Shown: one piece after another, positions 22,701 to 35,600 of the stretch
How the letters are laid out: each line of letters opens with the position of its first letter
How positions within the stretch are numbered: position 1 is the first letter of the stretch
NCBI GenBank assembly: GCA_964023205.1
Contig: OZ026844.1
Location: 9,462,416 to 9,526,415, forward strand
Origin: Lutraria lutraria
Lineage: Eukaryota > Mollusca > Bivalvia > Venerida > Mactridae
Direction: 5' to 3'
DNA: 64,000 nt
Notes under the pieces: model-generated
The model's input: the letters and a program-made list of their open reading frames with translations, nothing else
What the model was told of the DNA's origin: nothing
Database searches by the model: none
Position numbers and translations under genes: made by a program

Positions 22701-23063
22701 GGCTTGAACCCACGATCCTCTATCAGTGAGAGGTTACAGTGATTTGAAGTCAGCGATCTTAACCACTCGACCACGGAGGCTGGTCTCAAATACAGAACTC
22801 CTCAAACTTCATTATTGCTGAATAATCTTTCGTATTTCGCAGAAAAAATATTAAGGTTAAATTTCTCGAATTCAGAACGTCTTCAAAATGCAGCGGGTAT
22901 GTTTCACAACACAATGCCGTTTGACATTAGCGGACATCCGGCATTGACAATCAACGCTGGTAAATCTGAAGAACTTCCAGTTGGTATGATGATCATTGGA
23001 AAGCGTTTTGAAGACGCCAAAGTGTTACAAGCGGCTTACGCCTTTGAACAATTGAACAAATAA
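16752..23063 (+). CDS. Amidase-signature family hydrolase, 11 exons (first exon not identified)
   Basis: Exons: 16752-16862, 17588-17714, 18212-18384, 18588-18727, 18989-19189, 20044-20118, 20564-20720, 21192-21254, 21579-21712, 22284-22437, 22843-23063 (stop 23061-23063). All junctions are GT/AG and the frame is continuous; together they give about 518 residues, close to full length for this family. The amidase catalytic triad is present: Lys in FGIKDN (codon 18276-18278), cis-Ser in the GGSSAGSA motif (18704-18706) and nucleophile Ser in [13 protein letters not shown] (19037-19039). Such enzymes hydrolyse amide bonds, from small amides to fatty acid amides; the substrate cannot be read from sequence. 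Family style (NAWYW, ..[27 protein letters not shown]) resembles soluble bacterial-type amidases rather than membrane FAAH; no membrane segment was seen. The 16752 exon starts in phase 2, so a short upstream exon with the ATG must exist. Confidence 0.93.
17855..18052 (+). mobile_element. tRNA-derived SINE-like element in amidase intron
   Basis: Has an A-box-like CAGTGGTCCTGTACTTAGTG, a B-box-like GGTTTGATTCCC and a body (GGAGAAGTTGCCGGTTC, TTAGTTAGTACTGGT, TCCAGGAAACCTGGT, GTCGCCGTATATCGG) shared with the copy at 56,607-56,831. Confidence 0.7.
22558..22783 (-). mobile_element. tRNA-Ser/Leu-like SINE in amidase intron
   Basis: On the minus strand it begins with tRNA-like GTGGTCGAGTGGTTAAG (A box), then TGACTTCAAATCA, B-box-like GTGGGTTCAAGCC, then a non-tRNA body ending AGTCAGAGT region and TTAAAAAGGGG. 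The same element occurs at 62,882-63,107 (-) and 63,851-64,000 (+). Confidence 0.8.
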
Positions 23064-23212
23064 ACAAACAGCCTTTGAGTTCACCTTTCATATAGTAAAT
23101 AAGCAACCTTCAAGTTTACCCTTTTTTAACAATAAACAAACAACCTTTGATTTCACCCTTTACTGAACAAATAAACAAACAGCCTTTGATTTCACCCTTT
23201 ACTGAACAAATC
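23043..23212 (+). repeat. Tandem repeat across the amidase stop codon and 3' UTR
   Basis: About four imperfect copies of roughly 45 bp with the pattern GAACAAATAAACAAACAGCC followed by TTTGAKTTCACCCTTTA. The first copy contains the stop codon (TTGAACAAATAA), so the C-terminal codons belong to the repeat unit. Confidence 0.8.
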
Positions 23213-23572
23213 CACGAGATTACTCTGAAATTGTCAATCATCAGTGGCGGAAATTATTATTGCACTATTTACATAAATCGTGTATGGGGGTTAATTGTGT
23301 CTTTTTGCGTTCTTATTCTTCTTCTATATAAATTACGTACATGTATATTTTAATATTACTCATTTTATATTATGACTCTGTTGTGCTCTTGTAACCAGTT
23401 TTGTTTGTTATTTTTTTAGTTTACCATATTATATAATATATATGTATTTTTATAATGACCATTTATGGTGTAGGGGAAAACAATACTCATCATGTCCATA
23501 GTCCTAAGTTTAGTTGCATAATATCTTCGTTACTTTAATTATTCGGTTCAGTAACTGTTTGATATAGTCCAG

Positions 23573-23578
23573 AATAAA
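23573..23578 (+). terminator. Candidate poly(A) signal of the amidase gene
   Basis: First clear AATAAA after the stop codon that is outside the 3' UTR repeat, about 510 nt downstream. AATAAA-like motifs in the repeat itself are less likely signals. Confidence 0.4.
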
Positions 23579-23668
23579 ACAGCTGAAAGTTACAGTCTTG
23601 ATGTTATGTTATCGTATCGAGACAGCACGTGATGGTTGTAGATCAGATATACATGTATTTACACAAAA

Positions 23669-23702
23669 CAAGGACTTTCATACATACGTATATAAGTCCT
23701 TG
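23669..23702. mobile_element. 34-bp palindromic mini-element with 7-bp target duplication
   Basis: Begins CAAGGACTTTCATACATAC and ends CGTATATAAGTCCTTG. CACAAAA is duplicated at 23,662-23,668 and 23,703-23,709. Same length and ends as the copy in the U6/tRNA array. Confidence 0.85.
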
Positions 23703-23709
23703 CACAAAA

Positions 23710-26619
23710 TAAAACTAAAAATATTTATAAAATATATATCATTAAATGTTAAATGTGTTAATGCTCCATTGTGAGTGTTATCATGATAGCAAGTCTGTCG
23801 GCCGTCGCGTCGATACTGGTATTTGGATGAAATCTGATAGTAAAAGCATGATGTTAAATTACTCTTAAAATGACATCTTCCTCTACATGCATGCATCTAA
23901 TATAATCAGGAAATGTGAATATACGATCGACAAATATACCATTATACTATATAGACTCGTAAACAGTGTATGCTTCAAGTTATGAATGTGTGTTTTGTTG
24001 TCAATTATATCACAATGTGATACTGCAATCAAAGTTTAAACATGTGCCATTCCCTTTAAGTATTTATTTTCTTCTTATAGTGACGTTGAGAGTACAAAAT
24101 ACCAACGGCTACTTGTTTTTAGATTGAAAATATTCATGTTTTGTCAATGTAAGAAAGCCCATTTATTGTAATAATCTATATACAAGAACGTGATAGTACT
24201 ACATTGTATTTAAAAATATCGAGCTGCTATATGGTATATATTCTCGCCGACTCACAGGTATGCACTCGTACAAAAATTAATAATACCGTATGACTATAAT
24301 AGGACAAAGAAACGTCGTTATAAGTATGCAATTTGGAAAGAATCTTGTGGAACTTAATACTCTTGATTGCGGCGTACGGATCATGATAGAGGTCTCTCTC
24401 CTATTTGCTGAATTTAGCCTAGAAATAAAGTACTATATAGAGCCTAAACAGCATACAAGTTGTAATTTACAGCAGGCCTGCTATCATTGTCAATAAGCGT
24501 GATGAAGACCTGGTGTCACAATGCATTCTGACTATACCAGTAAGCATAATAGTTGTGTCTATGAGAACCATTCTAACAGTAAGCAGGCATTGTGTAATTT
24601 TTATCTAAATATCATTAAATAGACAGCGCCTTCGGAATTCCTTTTCTGTTTTCGCATTCGATAAGTTTGCACGTGTTAACTTTTAATAAATGTCTTGACT
24701 CAGTTTTATTTTTAAAAGACGAAGTACATTGTACTTAAAAAGATATTTTCAAATAAAAACATGTTGGAGGACTCACGGCTTATTATTTATTCGCTCATAA
24801 AATACATTATATACGATAATTGAGTTCCTATTTAAAGGTCACAATACACATTCACTTACAAATCTTTTGACTATAGTCCTGTAGCACCAACAGTTCAACA
24901 AGCTTCACATTAGACCTCCAAGTTAAAATAGACTTGAGAACAGCCTCCAAGCTCAAATCTCAATTTAACCAGAGACATAGATAATCATGTTCTATATCTC
25001 TGATTTAATATTCATGTTTTGTTAGAAAGATAACACTGTTTGATGTTTACATATAAATTCATGTACAGTTTGGTCAATGAATTATGTATGGTTGGTATTT
25101 GGTACCATGCAGTTTCATATATTCGGACCAACGCAAAAAATACACGTTGTTACAGTTAACCATCAACGCTATGCTTGCGATATTTTACTGCAGGATACAC
25201 AGTACGAAATTGTTTCTGCATGAATCGTACCTCATTGTACATATGTTTTAGGTTATCGAAGTACAGACAGAACTCATGGAAACTGTACTGCAACATTTTA
25301 ACAATTTCATGGCGGATGTAGATAAATTAAGGTAGAACTGAGGTCCACATTAAAATTCATGCGCACCGAGCGAGTGACGGCTAAAAATAAAACCTACCTA
25401 CCCTATTTTCAGTGTCGAGGGACGGAAAAACCGTATGATGCGTGTGTGGTCGCACGGTCATGCAAACTTTGGCTCCCCTAGCTGTATGTCTCCTTCTGTA
25501 AGGCATGTCCCTCATTATTATTGTCTGTTGGCATCTCATTTATAATTATTGTTTGTTGGCACCTTTGAATTAACGCCCTGTATATTCATTCTTACACTTT
25601 TGACCGATGATACACATTTAATGTCTGTAGATAAGTGATGGGGTCCTTAATTGGGCTGGTGATTGGGTCCTTGGGTGGGTGTGGGGGTCCCTGGGCAGAT
25701 GAGGTACGTGGTTTCTAAGCGGGCGAGGGAGTCTGTAGGTGGGTGAGGGGTCTACATATACAATATATATTTTAGAGTCAGTGAAATACAAATATACGCA
25801 TAACATGATTCCAGGCAGGCAAGATTAAATTAAAATTTGGACAAGGGGTATTTTACTATATAAGGATCGAAATACATTATGTACATATTGTTTTAGAGTA
25901 AATAAAAAAGCATTTCTTATATTTTACTATCTATTGCTCTGCATAGAGACTTATGATACGTATTATGTATTATAAATACCTCTCTGCTCTGCATTACTAA
26001 ATTCAAAACGCTAATATTCGCCTTTAACTCATTTGAAAGATTCCGCACAAGGATCTGCATTTCACTGACATCATTGTTACAAAGACAAAACCCCGAATGG
26101 TATTTTGAAATTTGAAAATGTTTGTTTCTAACATCAAGAATTAAAGCACCCGTGTATTAAAAACCCATCACAGAGCTCAGTTGTCTCAATATTTGGATGA
26201 TTATAACTGGGTCGTTATAGTGCAAGGACGTTTGAGTACGAGTCCGTTATTCGAAACCTCTCGGTTAACGTCGAAGCTGACATTTCAGCAAATAAACACG
26301 TGAGCACAAATGAACTTATTATTACTGAGCCTGAGTTAAAAATACATATTTGGTGTACAAATGCACTTTTAGCTTGTATCGTATAGGAAAAGGTTCTACA
26401 TTTTAAGTTTTAAGCAATTTATCTTCCTGATCCGTGGTTATACTTGATTTTGTCATATGTTTTCGCGATATCAATTTTGATGTTGATATGTCCACTTTCC
26501 AAAGGTATCATGGCATGTTTATTTATTTCACAAATACAGTAATACGTTTAATTTCAATTCACTTTTAATTAATTCAATGTTTCGCTTTGTTGTCATCTGT
26601 AGCATTCTAATGTTTCAGC
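23710..26619. other. Intergenic region between amidase and NOL8
   Basis: No gene recognised. Short open frames (for example 24,290-24,496 +, 23,678-23,896 -) have no recognisable content. A segment at 25,274-25,390 (ACTCATGGAAACTG, GGCGGATGTAGA, AAAATTCATGCGCACCGAGC) is a diverged relative of the 64-bp repeat at 59,879. A G-rich stretch lies at 25,638-25,757. The NOL8 promoter should lie just upstream of 26,600, but no clear core element was identified. Confidence 0.5.
25638..25757 (+). other. G-rich stretch with GGGT runs
   Basis: Many GGG/GGGG runs (GGGTGGGTGTGGGGGTCCC, GGTGGGTGAGGGG) in an otherwise AT-rich region; could adopt a G-quadruplex. No gene association visible. Confidence 0.4.
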
Positions 26620-29600
26620 ATGGGTGAAACGATGGATGGGACCGTGATTAATCGCAGATTGTTTGTCGGTGGATTATTTCCTGAAGTTACTAAAGATGAA
26701 CTTCACCAGAGGTTCGCACCATTTGGTCACATCAACAGTGTAGAAATCAAGATAAGGAAAGATTATGATGGTAATTAATTAGGTTTTTTTTTTGACAGGC
26801 AGTAGAAAATAAATGATAATAATTCTTGGATTCTGGTCCCTAGTGCCTGCACCTCCTATCTGTCTGTCCTGACTTGTATATAGTAAAAATATAGTGTCAA
26901 ATTTACAATCCATAAATCCAAGTATGAAAGACAGAATATCAAATAATACACAGTGCAAATCATGCATTCTAAGTTTGGATAAAAATCCAGCTGTTACTGC
27001 TAGAAGAAAATTTTGCTGTTAAACACATTTACTGACATGATCACTTTCGCTCTTTCGCATTGTGCTATAATAAGCCTACATAGATCATCTATTAGATCTA
27101 TGTCTACATTTTATCATGTGCTGTGGATTAAATGCATATACACGCATGTAATTTATTTTCATCTATAAATAGTCAGACTTACAAAGCATCTTGTAGTATT
27201 ATTGAAGTCAATTGTGAAAGGCCTTATATTCCAAACAGCTTAAAATGTTGTGGATAATTTCAGGAACCCCAATCAAGACATTTGCTTATATTGACTTGAA
27301 AACTAATGATGTTGACCTGAAGAAATGTAAGTACACATATTTTACAATCCTTATCAGTTCATCCAGAAACAATTGAAATTGAGTAATAAAAAAGTAGCTT
27401 TTAACCCGTGAGTACAGTACAACCTCTGTAGAGCAACACCCAGTGGGAGCAGCAAATATTGACCGTTGTTTAGAGGTTGTTGCTCTACAGAGGTTAAATT
27501 TATAGTAAATATCAGCTTAGGGAAATTTTGAAGGTGTTGTTAAAGAGAGGTTTATGCTCTACAGAGGGCCGCTGTGGAGAGGTTGTACTGTACTTCATAC
27601 TAAGTTGTTTTGTATATGCAGAGTATGAATTCATGAAGAACCCTATCAGAATATTTAAATTATGTACACACATACGGTTTTGTTCAGTTAATATTCTATA
27701 ACCGAAATATGCTAAACTTTTATTTGTATATATTTCTTGATAGAAAGTTTTATGTGTTCATGTTGATGATGTATTTTGCAGTGATGAGTAGTTATAACAG
27801 AACTAAGTGGAAAGGATCAGAACTGAAGTTACAACAGGCGAAAGAAAACTTTCTACTGAGGTAAACAGAAATTCAAACCATAGTTATTGCATAACTCTAG
27901 TGAGTTAAAAAATAGGGAATGCATGTATTAGAGATCAGTTAAGACCATATTATGATAAGAGGTCAGATGATTATATAATTGCATTTGTCATTAAAATGAG
28001 ACATAGTTCAAAAACCTTTTAGACCATAAAATGAAGGCTAGGCCACCCATTGACTCCTGTATAAATTCTAGTGGAGTCAAGCGCCTTCACACTGCTTTTG
28101 GGGAAGGGGTACACAGCCCTTTGAAGGTGGATTGCATTTTAATTGGGGGGAATTTTATAACGAAAAAGATACTCATTTTTACTGTAAAACGCATGTTTTA
28201 AAATAAAATTATGAGGAAATAACATTCTTTACAGATGGGGGACTTCCACCAAAAATTCAGTGGCAGATTTGATAGATTAAGTGCCCAGGTTTCTCACGAG
28301 TCTAACCATTCTATGGTTTCTACTTGATATTTATATGCAATTATAATTCATCCTTATAATAACTTGTTGATTAAATGTTACTGGTGTTAAACTTTGCCCA
28401 AATATGTTACGGGGATAATATTTTATACATCACTTTTATCTGTTAGAATATATTTGTATGACTCAATAAAAGCATGGTTGTTATTTTTAGACTAGAGAAG
28501 GAGAGGAAAGAACAGAAAGAGTTGTCAAGTGTAGAAAATGTACCAAAAGAGAGAAAAAGTAAAACATCATCAACAGTTGTACAGAACAAATTGTTGGATA
28601 TTGCAGGGACTGAAAACGCTGTTAATATGAAACCAAGTGGAGCTAAGCCTGGTACTCTTGTACCTGGAAAAAAGGTACTTATCTTTAAATCACATAATCT
28701 GATTAAGTTGTATCAAACACAGAGATATATTATACTGACAGGGGTGTTATTTTTCTGTTGATCAGCTGATTTTGATCATCCCTGAGACCCCCAAACCCCC
28801 AGCTCAATGAATTTGATTTTCCTCTTTGCCATCACACCAATCACACCCCTGTACTGTATGGGACAAATTTTTATGAACTTTTTTACGCCCTTGTGTGAGT
28901 TGATTTTTGACTTGCCTGTCTGTCTGTATGGACCAAACTTGAACCTTGCCTATAAAATCATCAAAACGCTTCCACCTATAATCATTGAACTTCATATGTT
29001 GGTTCCTCAAAGGTCAAGGTCACCCATCGGGAGCATTGTGTTTTAAAACACAATTTGTATTAGAATTTGATATATCATTTGCTCCTTGGTCCACTGGTCT
29101 TATTGCAGTGTTTGCTTAAAAAATGTTATTACACTTCACATATATTCCGGAAGCTTCTCTGTTTAAATGCCTTGCCTCAGTTCCTTATCTTGTTGATTAA
29201 AGATAAAACATTGATATTTGTAGGACTGGATTGTTGGAAAATATGGTCGTGTTCTGCCCATTGTTCAACTGAAGAAAAGTGGTATTAGCAAAGTATCCTT
29301 GATAAGTGTTCGTGCATTAGCATTATTAACTCATTTATTTTATTTTTGTTATAATTAGCAGGTTCTGATATTATTCAAAATTGATCTACAGTCTTGTTAT
29401 TCTTATACACCCTTTTGAAGAAAAGGGGGTTTATTGCATTGCACATGTTAGTCAGTCGGTCCTTCCGTCCGTTACTGAATCTTGTCCGAGCAACGAGAGA
29501 ATTATTTGGCTCATGACCCATGACCTTTGGTTCAGTAGTCCAGCATGTTACCACATGGACAATGATCATCCCTATTAAATTACTAACAGGCTTAAATACT

Positions 29601-32600
29601 GTTACCAAATATTTCAGTTCTAACATATGGTTATACAAATGTAATTAACACTTGAGAAATAATTTGTTTAAATGTGGCATATCAATAGTTTCTATTATTG
29701 CAAATTTAATATGCTCTTTACATTTTAGTTTGGCTGTGTATTATGTATTAATTCTATATAAATCTTAAGTCCCAATCATTTGGAATATATGAAGGTTAAC
29801 TGCAATTGCAATAATTTAATGTTACTCGTAAAGTTAAATGAATCTAGATTTCTGTGGCCCATCTTTAGAACCTTAATTTGAAATTAGCTTATGAAAGTAG
29901 ACCCATCGAAGTACACACATACAGTGAGGAGAATAAAGGAAACTGATGATATGCCTAAAACTACTGGTGGTCTTACTTGGCAACTTGAAGACAAGGACAA
30001 TGCTGTGACTAAGAAACGTAAAGGAGAATTCCCTGAATGGAAGTCGGAGAAGAAGAGATGCTCCAACTTTGATGAAATTCGAAGTAAACTTAAAGAGATT
30101 ATTAGTAGAAATAAAATGGTTGGTGATGATATAGAAATGGAAGTAGTACCTGTAGCTGCAATCAGAGATAAAACAGATTCATCTGCAAACAACAAATTGA
30201 AAAACCAACAAATGACATGTAAACCTAGTATTGCTAAGTTTGACTCTGATTCTGAAAGTGATGCTGATACATCAAAGTGTAATAATACTGTTGCTGCACA
30301 GCTGGACCTATCAAGGTTTGATTCAGACTCTGATAATGAGGAGACTAGTCCTTCTAAGGCTTTAAGTCCTAATAAAATAGTTGGAAATGAAAGCAAAGAC
30401 AAATCAAAAGGAGCTGCCAGTAGAATTAAAACAGAAGGAAAATCTGACAAAGTTCTATTAACTAATTCAGTAATTCCAAATAATAATCCAGTACCAAAAT
30501 TGATTGAAGGAAAGAAGAAATTAAAGGCATTTGGTGGAACTAAATCTTTGTTGTCAACAGTAACTCCAGTTATTCAGCCACCTAAGATAGTTGACCTGGA
30601 TTCTGTCATAGATATTGCTAATAAAAAGGCTAAAACGTCTGTCGACAAACAAAACCAAGGTAATACATTTGGTAAAGTGTACATTTCATCTGATGAAGAA
30701 GATGTACAAGAAGTATGTGGAACTGGTGCTTCTAATAATATTAGTCAAAGACAAAAACTTAATTTCTCTGCCTCTAAATCATTTGCTCTACAATATTCAT
30801 TTATGGATGAATATGGCAGTGGAATTGCTGAAGCTAGTAGTAAATCAGAAATGAATAGAATGAGTGACGAAGATGATGACAGTGATTTTGAATCTTTTGT
30901 GAAAAAAGAAACATTAAAAATTCAAACAAGAGGCAACAACATTAGACCAGATGTTAAGAAATTGGATCCATTCCTTAAAGAATCCAACCATGACAATGGC
31001 ATAGTTACTAACCCCTCTTCAAGGATCAATTCTTTAAGTACATTGACAGGTGGTGCTAGAACTAAATTTGTACCTGAAAAAAATACAGAGCATTTCAGCA
31101 TAAAACAAAATGAACAAACTAACAATTCCAATTCAGAAAATGTCTCTATGGAAGTTGAGGATTATAATGATGTCAAAATTGTTGACCGGATCTTGAATGA
31201 TAGTAATCTTGTTGATTTTGATAGTGATGACTCTGAAAGTGAATCTGATACTGAAAGCAGTGATAAGAGTGATGAAAATGATAATGCTAAAACGTTGAGC
31301 AATACAGTTGGTGACAATGAAGTTGTGGATGATGCTGACAGTGGGGCTGAAAGTGACACTGATGATGATGACTCTGAAAGTGATACTGATGATGAAAACA
31401 TTGCTGATATTGAAGATAATAGTAGTGTTAAAAATGTTGATGGTGATAATAAGGATGCAGATGATGGTGGTGACTCTGAAAGTGACACTGATGATGATGA
31501 CTCTGAAAGTGACACTGATGATGAAAACATTGCTGATAGTAAAGATATTGGTAGTGTTAAAAATGTTGTTAATGATAATGCGGTTGCAGATGATGGTGGT
31601 GATGACTCTGAAAGTGACACTGATGATGATGATGTTGGTATTGAAAAGGATGATAATTCCAGTATTGAATGTGACAATGGGGAAAGTGATGACAATAGTG
31701 ATTTTGAGAAATTAATAAGTGAAGCAGTTAGTGTTGTAAAGAGGTCTGATGAAACTATTGACAATGCTGTGAAGAAAAACACAAATGATGTTTTAACTAA
31801 TGTAATGTTAGGAAATCCTCATGCTGGCAATGAAGCTTGTTTAGTAAAAAAAGTTACTAACGATTGTGTAATAAATGAAAATAAAAATAATAAAGTTGAA
31901 ATGAAAAATACAATAATTACCAGTGATGAACCTCCAAATTCTGTTCATATAGATAGTGAGGAATCAGAATGTGACACAGATAGTGAGTCAGAGGATGTTG
32001 AAAAAGAAGATGAAAAAGAAAATGCTATAGAATTAGAGGACACCAGTGAGTCAGAAAATTCAGATTCTGAGTCAAATGAAGATGAGCCTGGTAAAGTTAA
32101 AGGTTATAATGGATCAGATAAAGATGAAAAACAAATTAAAATGGATTGTGCTGACGAGAGTGATTCTGAAGAATCGGATACTGATTCAGATGATTGTAAA
32201 ATTGATGACAAACAGCCTAATAGTAATGCCAGTGGTAAATCCATTGTTTCTCCTGTACCTCAAGTCAAAGTTAGTGATGAACATAAAGATAGGAGGCCAA
32301 ATGAAAAGCAAGGTGATAATTTGAGTAGGGCCAATCAGACGAAAAAATTATCATTTGGAGGTGCTAAAAATTCTAGGACAGTATCTGGACAGGCTGAAAG
32401 CAAAGGAGATATTGATCGGAAAAGACTTGAAGCTGTAAAACTGAGACAGAAAGAAAACATGGCACAGAAATCACTTATACAAACCGCTTTAGCTAATCTT
32501 GTAAGTGAAAATTTTGTTATATTGTTGCTAATATTATCAGCAAATGATAACTTGATTCTAAATTATATATAATACTATATCTACCCTGTAATTTAGAATT

Positions 32601-35600
32601 AAATTTCTGTCTAAACTTGACATTTTTTAAAATGAATTTCAAAAAGAATCTGCATTAAAAATTTTGACATTTTTGATCGAGTAACTGTGAATTATTTTTA
32701 CATCAAATGGTTATTTATATTTTAATGCGTTCAATTATCTTATGAAATATATTTCTTTATATTAATATCAAATATAAATAATTTATTCTATTCAATGGTG
32801 GAGTGTGTTTTGAAGAAGAAAAATAATATCAAACCAGTTTGACACTCGTTCTGTACATTTTAGGATGCAGGTAAACCAGCAAACAAAAAGATTGTATTTG
32901 ATTCTGATGATGACGGTGATGTTGCTATGGATACTAGTCAGATTGAACCAGATCAGGAGTCTACAGAAACACTTTCAAAGGTATTAATTATAGTTGTATG
33001 TATACAGTACTTACGGTATTGTCAATAATTGTCCTTGGGGCTTCCATGGTGGAGTAGGTATGGTCTCTGACTGGTAATCACTAGCCCCTGACCTCTGTGA
33101 GTAAAAATCCAACACAAAACCAGATAAACTTCATGTGTGAGGAAGCTCTCCTGGTACAGTAAAACTCCTGAAAACCGGACCTCTCCTGGTCTGGGCCAAA
33201 GGTTCGGTTTTCCGAGAATTGCGGTTTCAGGGAGTTCGTTTTTTAGGGGATTTACTGTAATATGCAGTGGGTTGGTGGTTCTATCAAGGTGTACACTTAG
33301 GTCTTTTTCCACAGATAAAGCTAGAAGAGTTGCAAAGATCATCCTGGTCTTTTGGCGTATGATGATAAAACACAGTGAAACTATAAAATGTTCGGTTGTA
33401 TACATGCTGTAGTAAGTCCTACCTATGTAAACAGGTTACTACATGAACTAAGGCTACTGTTCAGCTTTCATGTATTGATAAAATGGGCATCTCAATATAC
33501 ACCCAACTATCTTCTAAGATCACACTTGTTCTCTTATTGAACTTGGCTCTGTTGACTTGGTTTCCTGAAAAGCATTTTTGTTTGCACTGTGATATTTATT
33601 GTTTTGGTGTTTTCGAAGAATAAGTCAAGCTATTGTGATCACTGCATAGTCTCTGTCTGTGCCAAAAACTTTAATGTAGCTTATAACTCAGAAACTGTGA
33701 GAGGTAGCAGCATGAAACTTCATAGGTGGACCGATCTCACTGAGGCAGTGAACAGATGAGCGTTGACACCGGTTGCGGCGCTCTTGTTGTCTTTATGATG
33801 AATGACCAATTTTATCATTACATATATTGTGTAATATTTGTTTTTACTTTGTTGTTGTTGAATGTAAAGCTGACTAATTACATGTATTCTTTGTTTGCAT
33901 GACTTTCAGCTTGGTTTTGAGACAGGAACAAAGGGGAAGTCTTTGTTTGATAGCAGTGATGATGATGATGAAAGTGCTGATGAAGATAGATTTAAAATAA
34001 GACAAGAATTTGAAGGATCTAGTGGTAAACAGGTAAGTGATTTTATAACAGATATATTATAAGTGAAAGTCTCGGTGTAGCACAATAAGTGTAGCTCTAG
34101 TGATATATACCTCGTATATACTTATTTGTTGCCTAGCTTAACATTCAGGCCTTAGTTTCATGAACAAAATTGAGTAGAAACTCAACTAGAAATCTGTGTC
34201 TTTGACCAGAAATGTTTCCATTTGCTTCCTTGTTTACTAAGAACTTGTTAAACATGCCCATATGAAATATTGTGGGTCTGATGCAGGGTTCTCAATATGT
34301 TTGTGGTCAACAGGCTCGAAAGCTAGACTAACAGGCCTGCTAGGGGGGGTCTGGGCATTTTCAAGCAATATTTTATTAACTTTTGAGATTCCTAACCGGC
34401 TCAAACACATTTCTAAGTGGCTAAATTGGCATGCAGCCTGCTGTTATTGAAAACCCTGCTGATGCAATAATTGAGTTTTAAAAATCCATGTGAATAAAAA
34501 TCAAATTCCAAATGACAAATCAATTTTATATTCAATTATACCATATCAAGAGATTATAGCTAGGTTGAAATTGTGGGAAACTATCCTAGATCATCATTGT
34601 ACCTTCTTTTAATACGACATTCTGAATTTCATACGAAAAAACATAGAAATGGTTGATTTAATTAATAGATAAATTGGGGTTGATTTTATTTGTGAAATTG
34701 GGTCCTGTACTCTAAGTTAGATTGATGTGTTTGTGTCTCATTCATACACTGTACTTAAGTATTGCTAGGTTAACTTGGACCCATGTTTCACTGTTGCATT
34801 ATACTTGTCTTGCTTTTATTGATGTTACTGTTGTGTATTGTATAAATATTGTAATGTGTTTTTTACAGTTGGCAATACTCCAGTCCAAGTATGGCAATGA
34901 TGAAAGATTTAAATTAGACGCCAGGTTTATCGAATCAGGCTCTGATGAAGGTGAGAATTCGCACAGTTTTTCAATGAGACCAGTGGGTCATATATTGTAC
35001 ATGAGTTGAGTTATTTATGAAACCTTTGTAAATACATGTACATCATAATGTCTCATATAACAGTCAAGCCTGTGTTAGTGGCCACCTCCGAGTAAAGGCC
35101 ACCCTGTGAATAAATACCATTCCTTGAAAACATGTCACTGATTTTTTAGAACAAAATGACCTCAGAATAAAGGCCACCTGTCAATAAAGGCCACATTATT
35201 TCATTCCCAAGGATGACCATTGTTCACAAGGTTGACTGTATTTCAAAAAGGTCACCAATTTATATTTACTTCAGCTTATAGTGTCAATGCACTGATAAAT
35301 TTGATTTTTCTCCTTAATTTCGATGGTTAAAACTTTTGACTTCTTCTTGAATTGTTTGAGTATTCTATGTATATTTTGTGTATTTATAATGTTGTTATAC
35401 CAAATTTCGGTAAGTAGAATGTCATTTGAAGAGCAGACCTGTGTAAGTACTGTAATCTCGCTCATGTATAAGTTGCGCCTGTTTAAAAGATGCAGGTAAA
35501 ATATCTGCAGAAATCCAGCTTAAAATCTATTCATATGTAAAGCACAAATACATTTTTAGCAAAAAATAAAATGACTGAAGTAATGAGTAGAAAAGGAAAA

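Noticed and set aside
29884..31782. Long minus-strand frames opposite the NOL8 large exon (188 and 206 codons, Ser/Leu-rich)
   Set aside because: They are antisense shadows of GAT/GAA/AGT-rich acidic codons and have no independent support.
31308..32324. Plus-strand frames rich in Met and Leu overlapping NOL8
   Set aside because: Shifted readings of the acidic repeat codons; the NOL8 frame explains the sequence.
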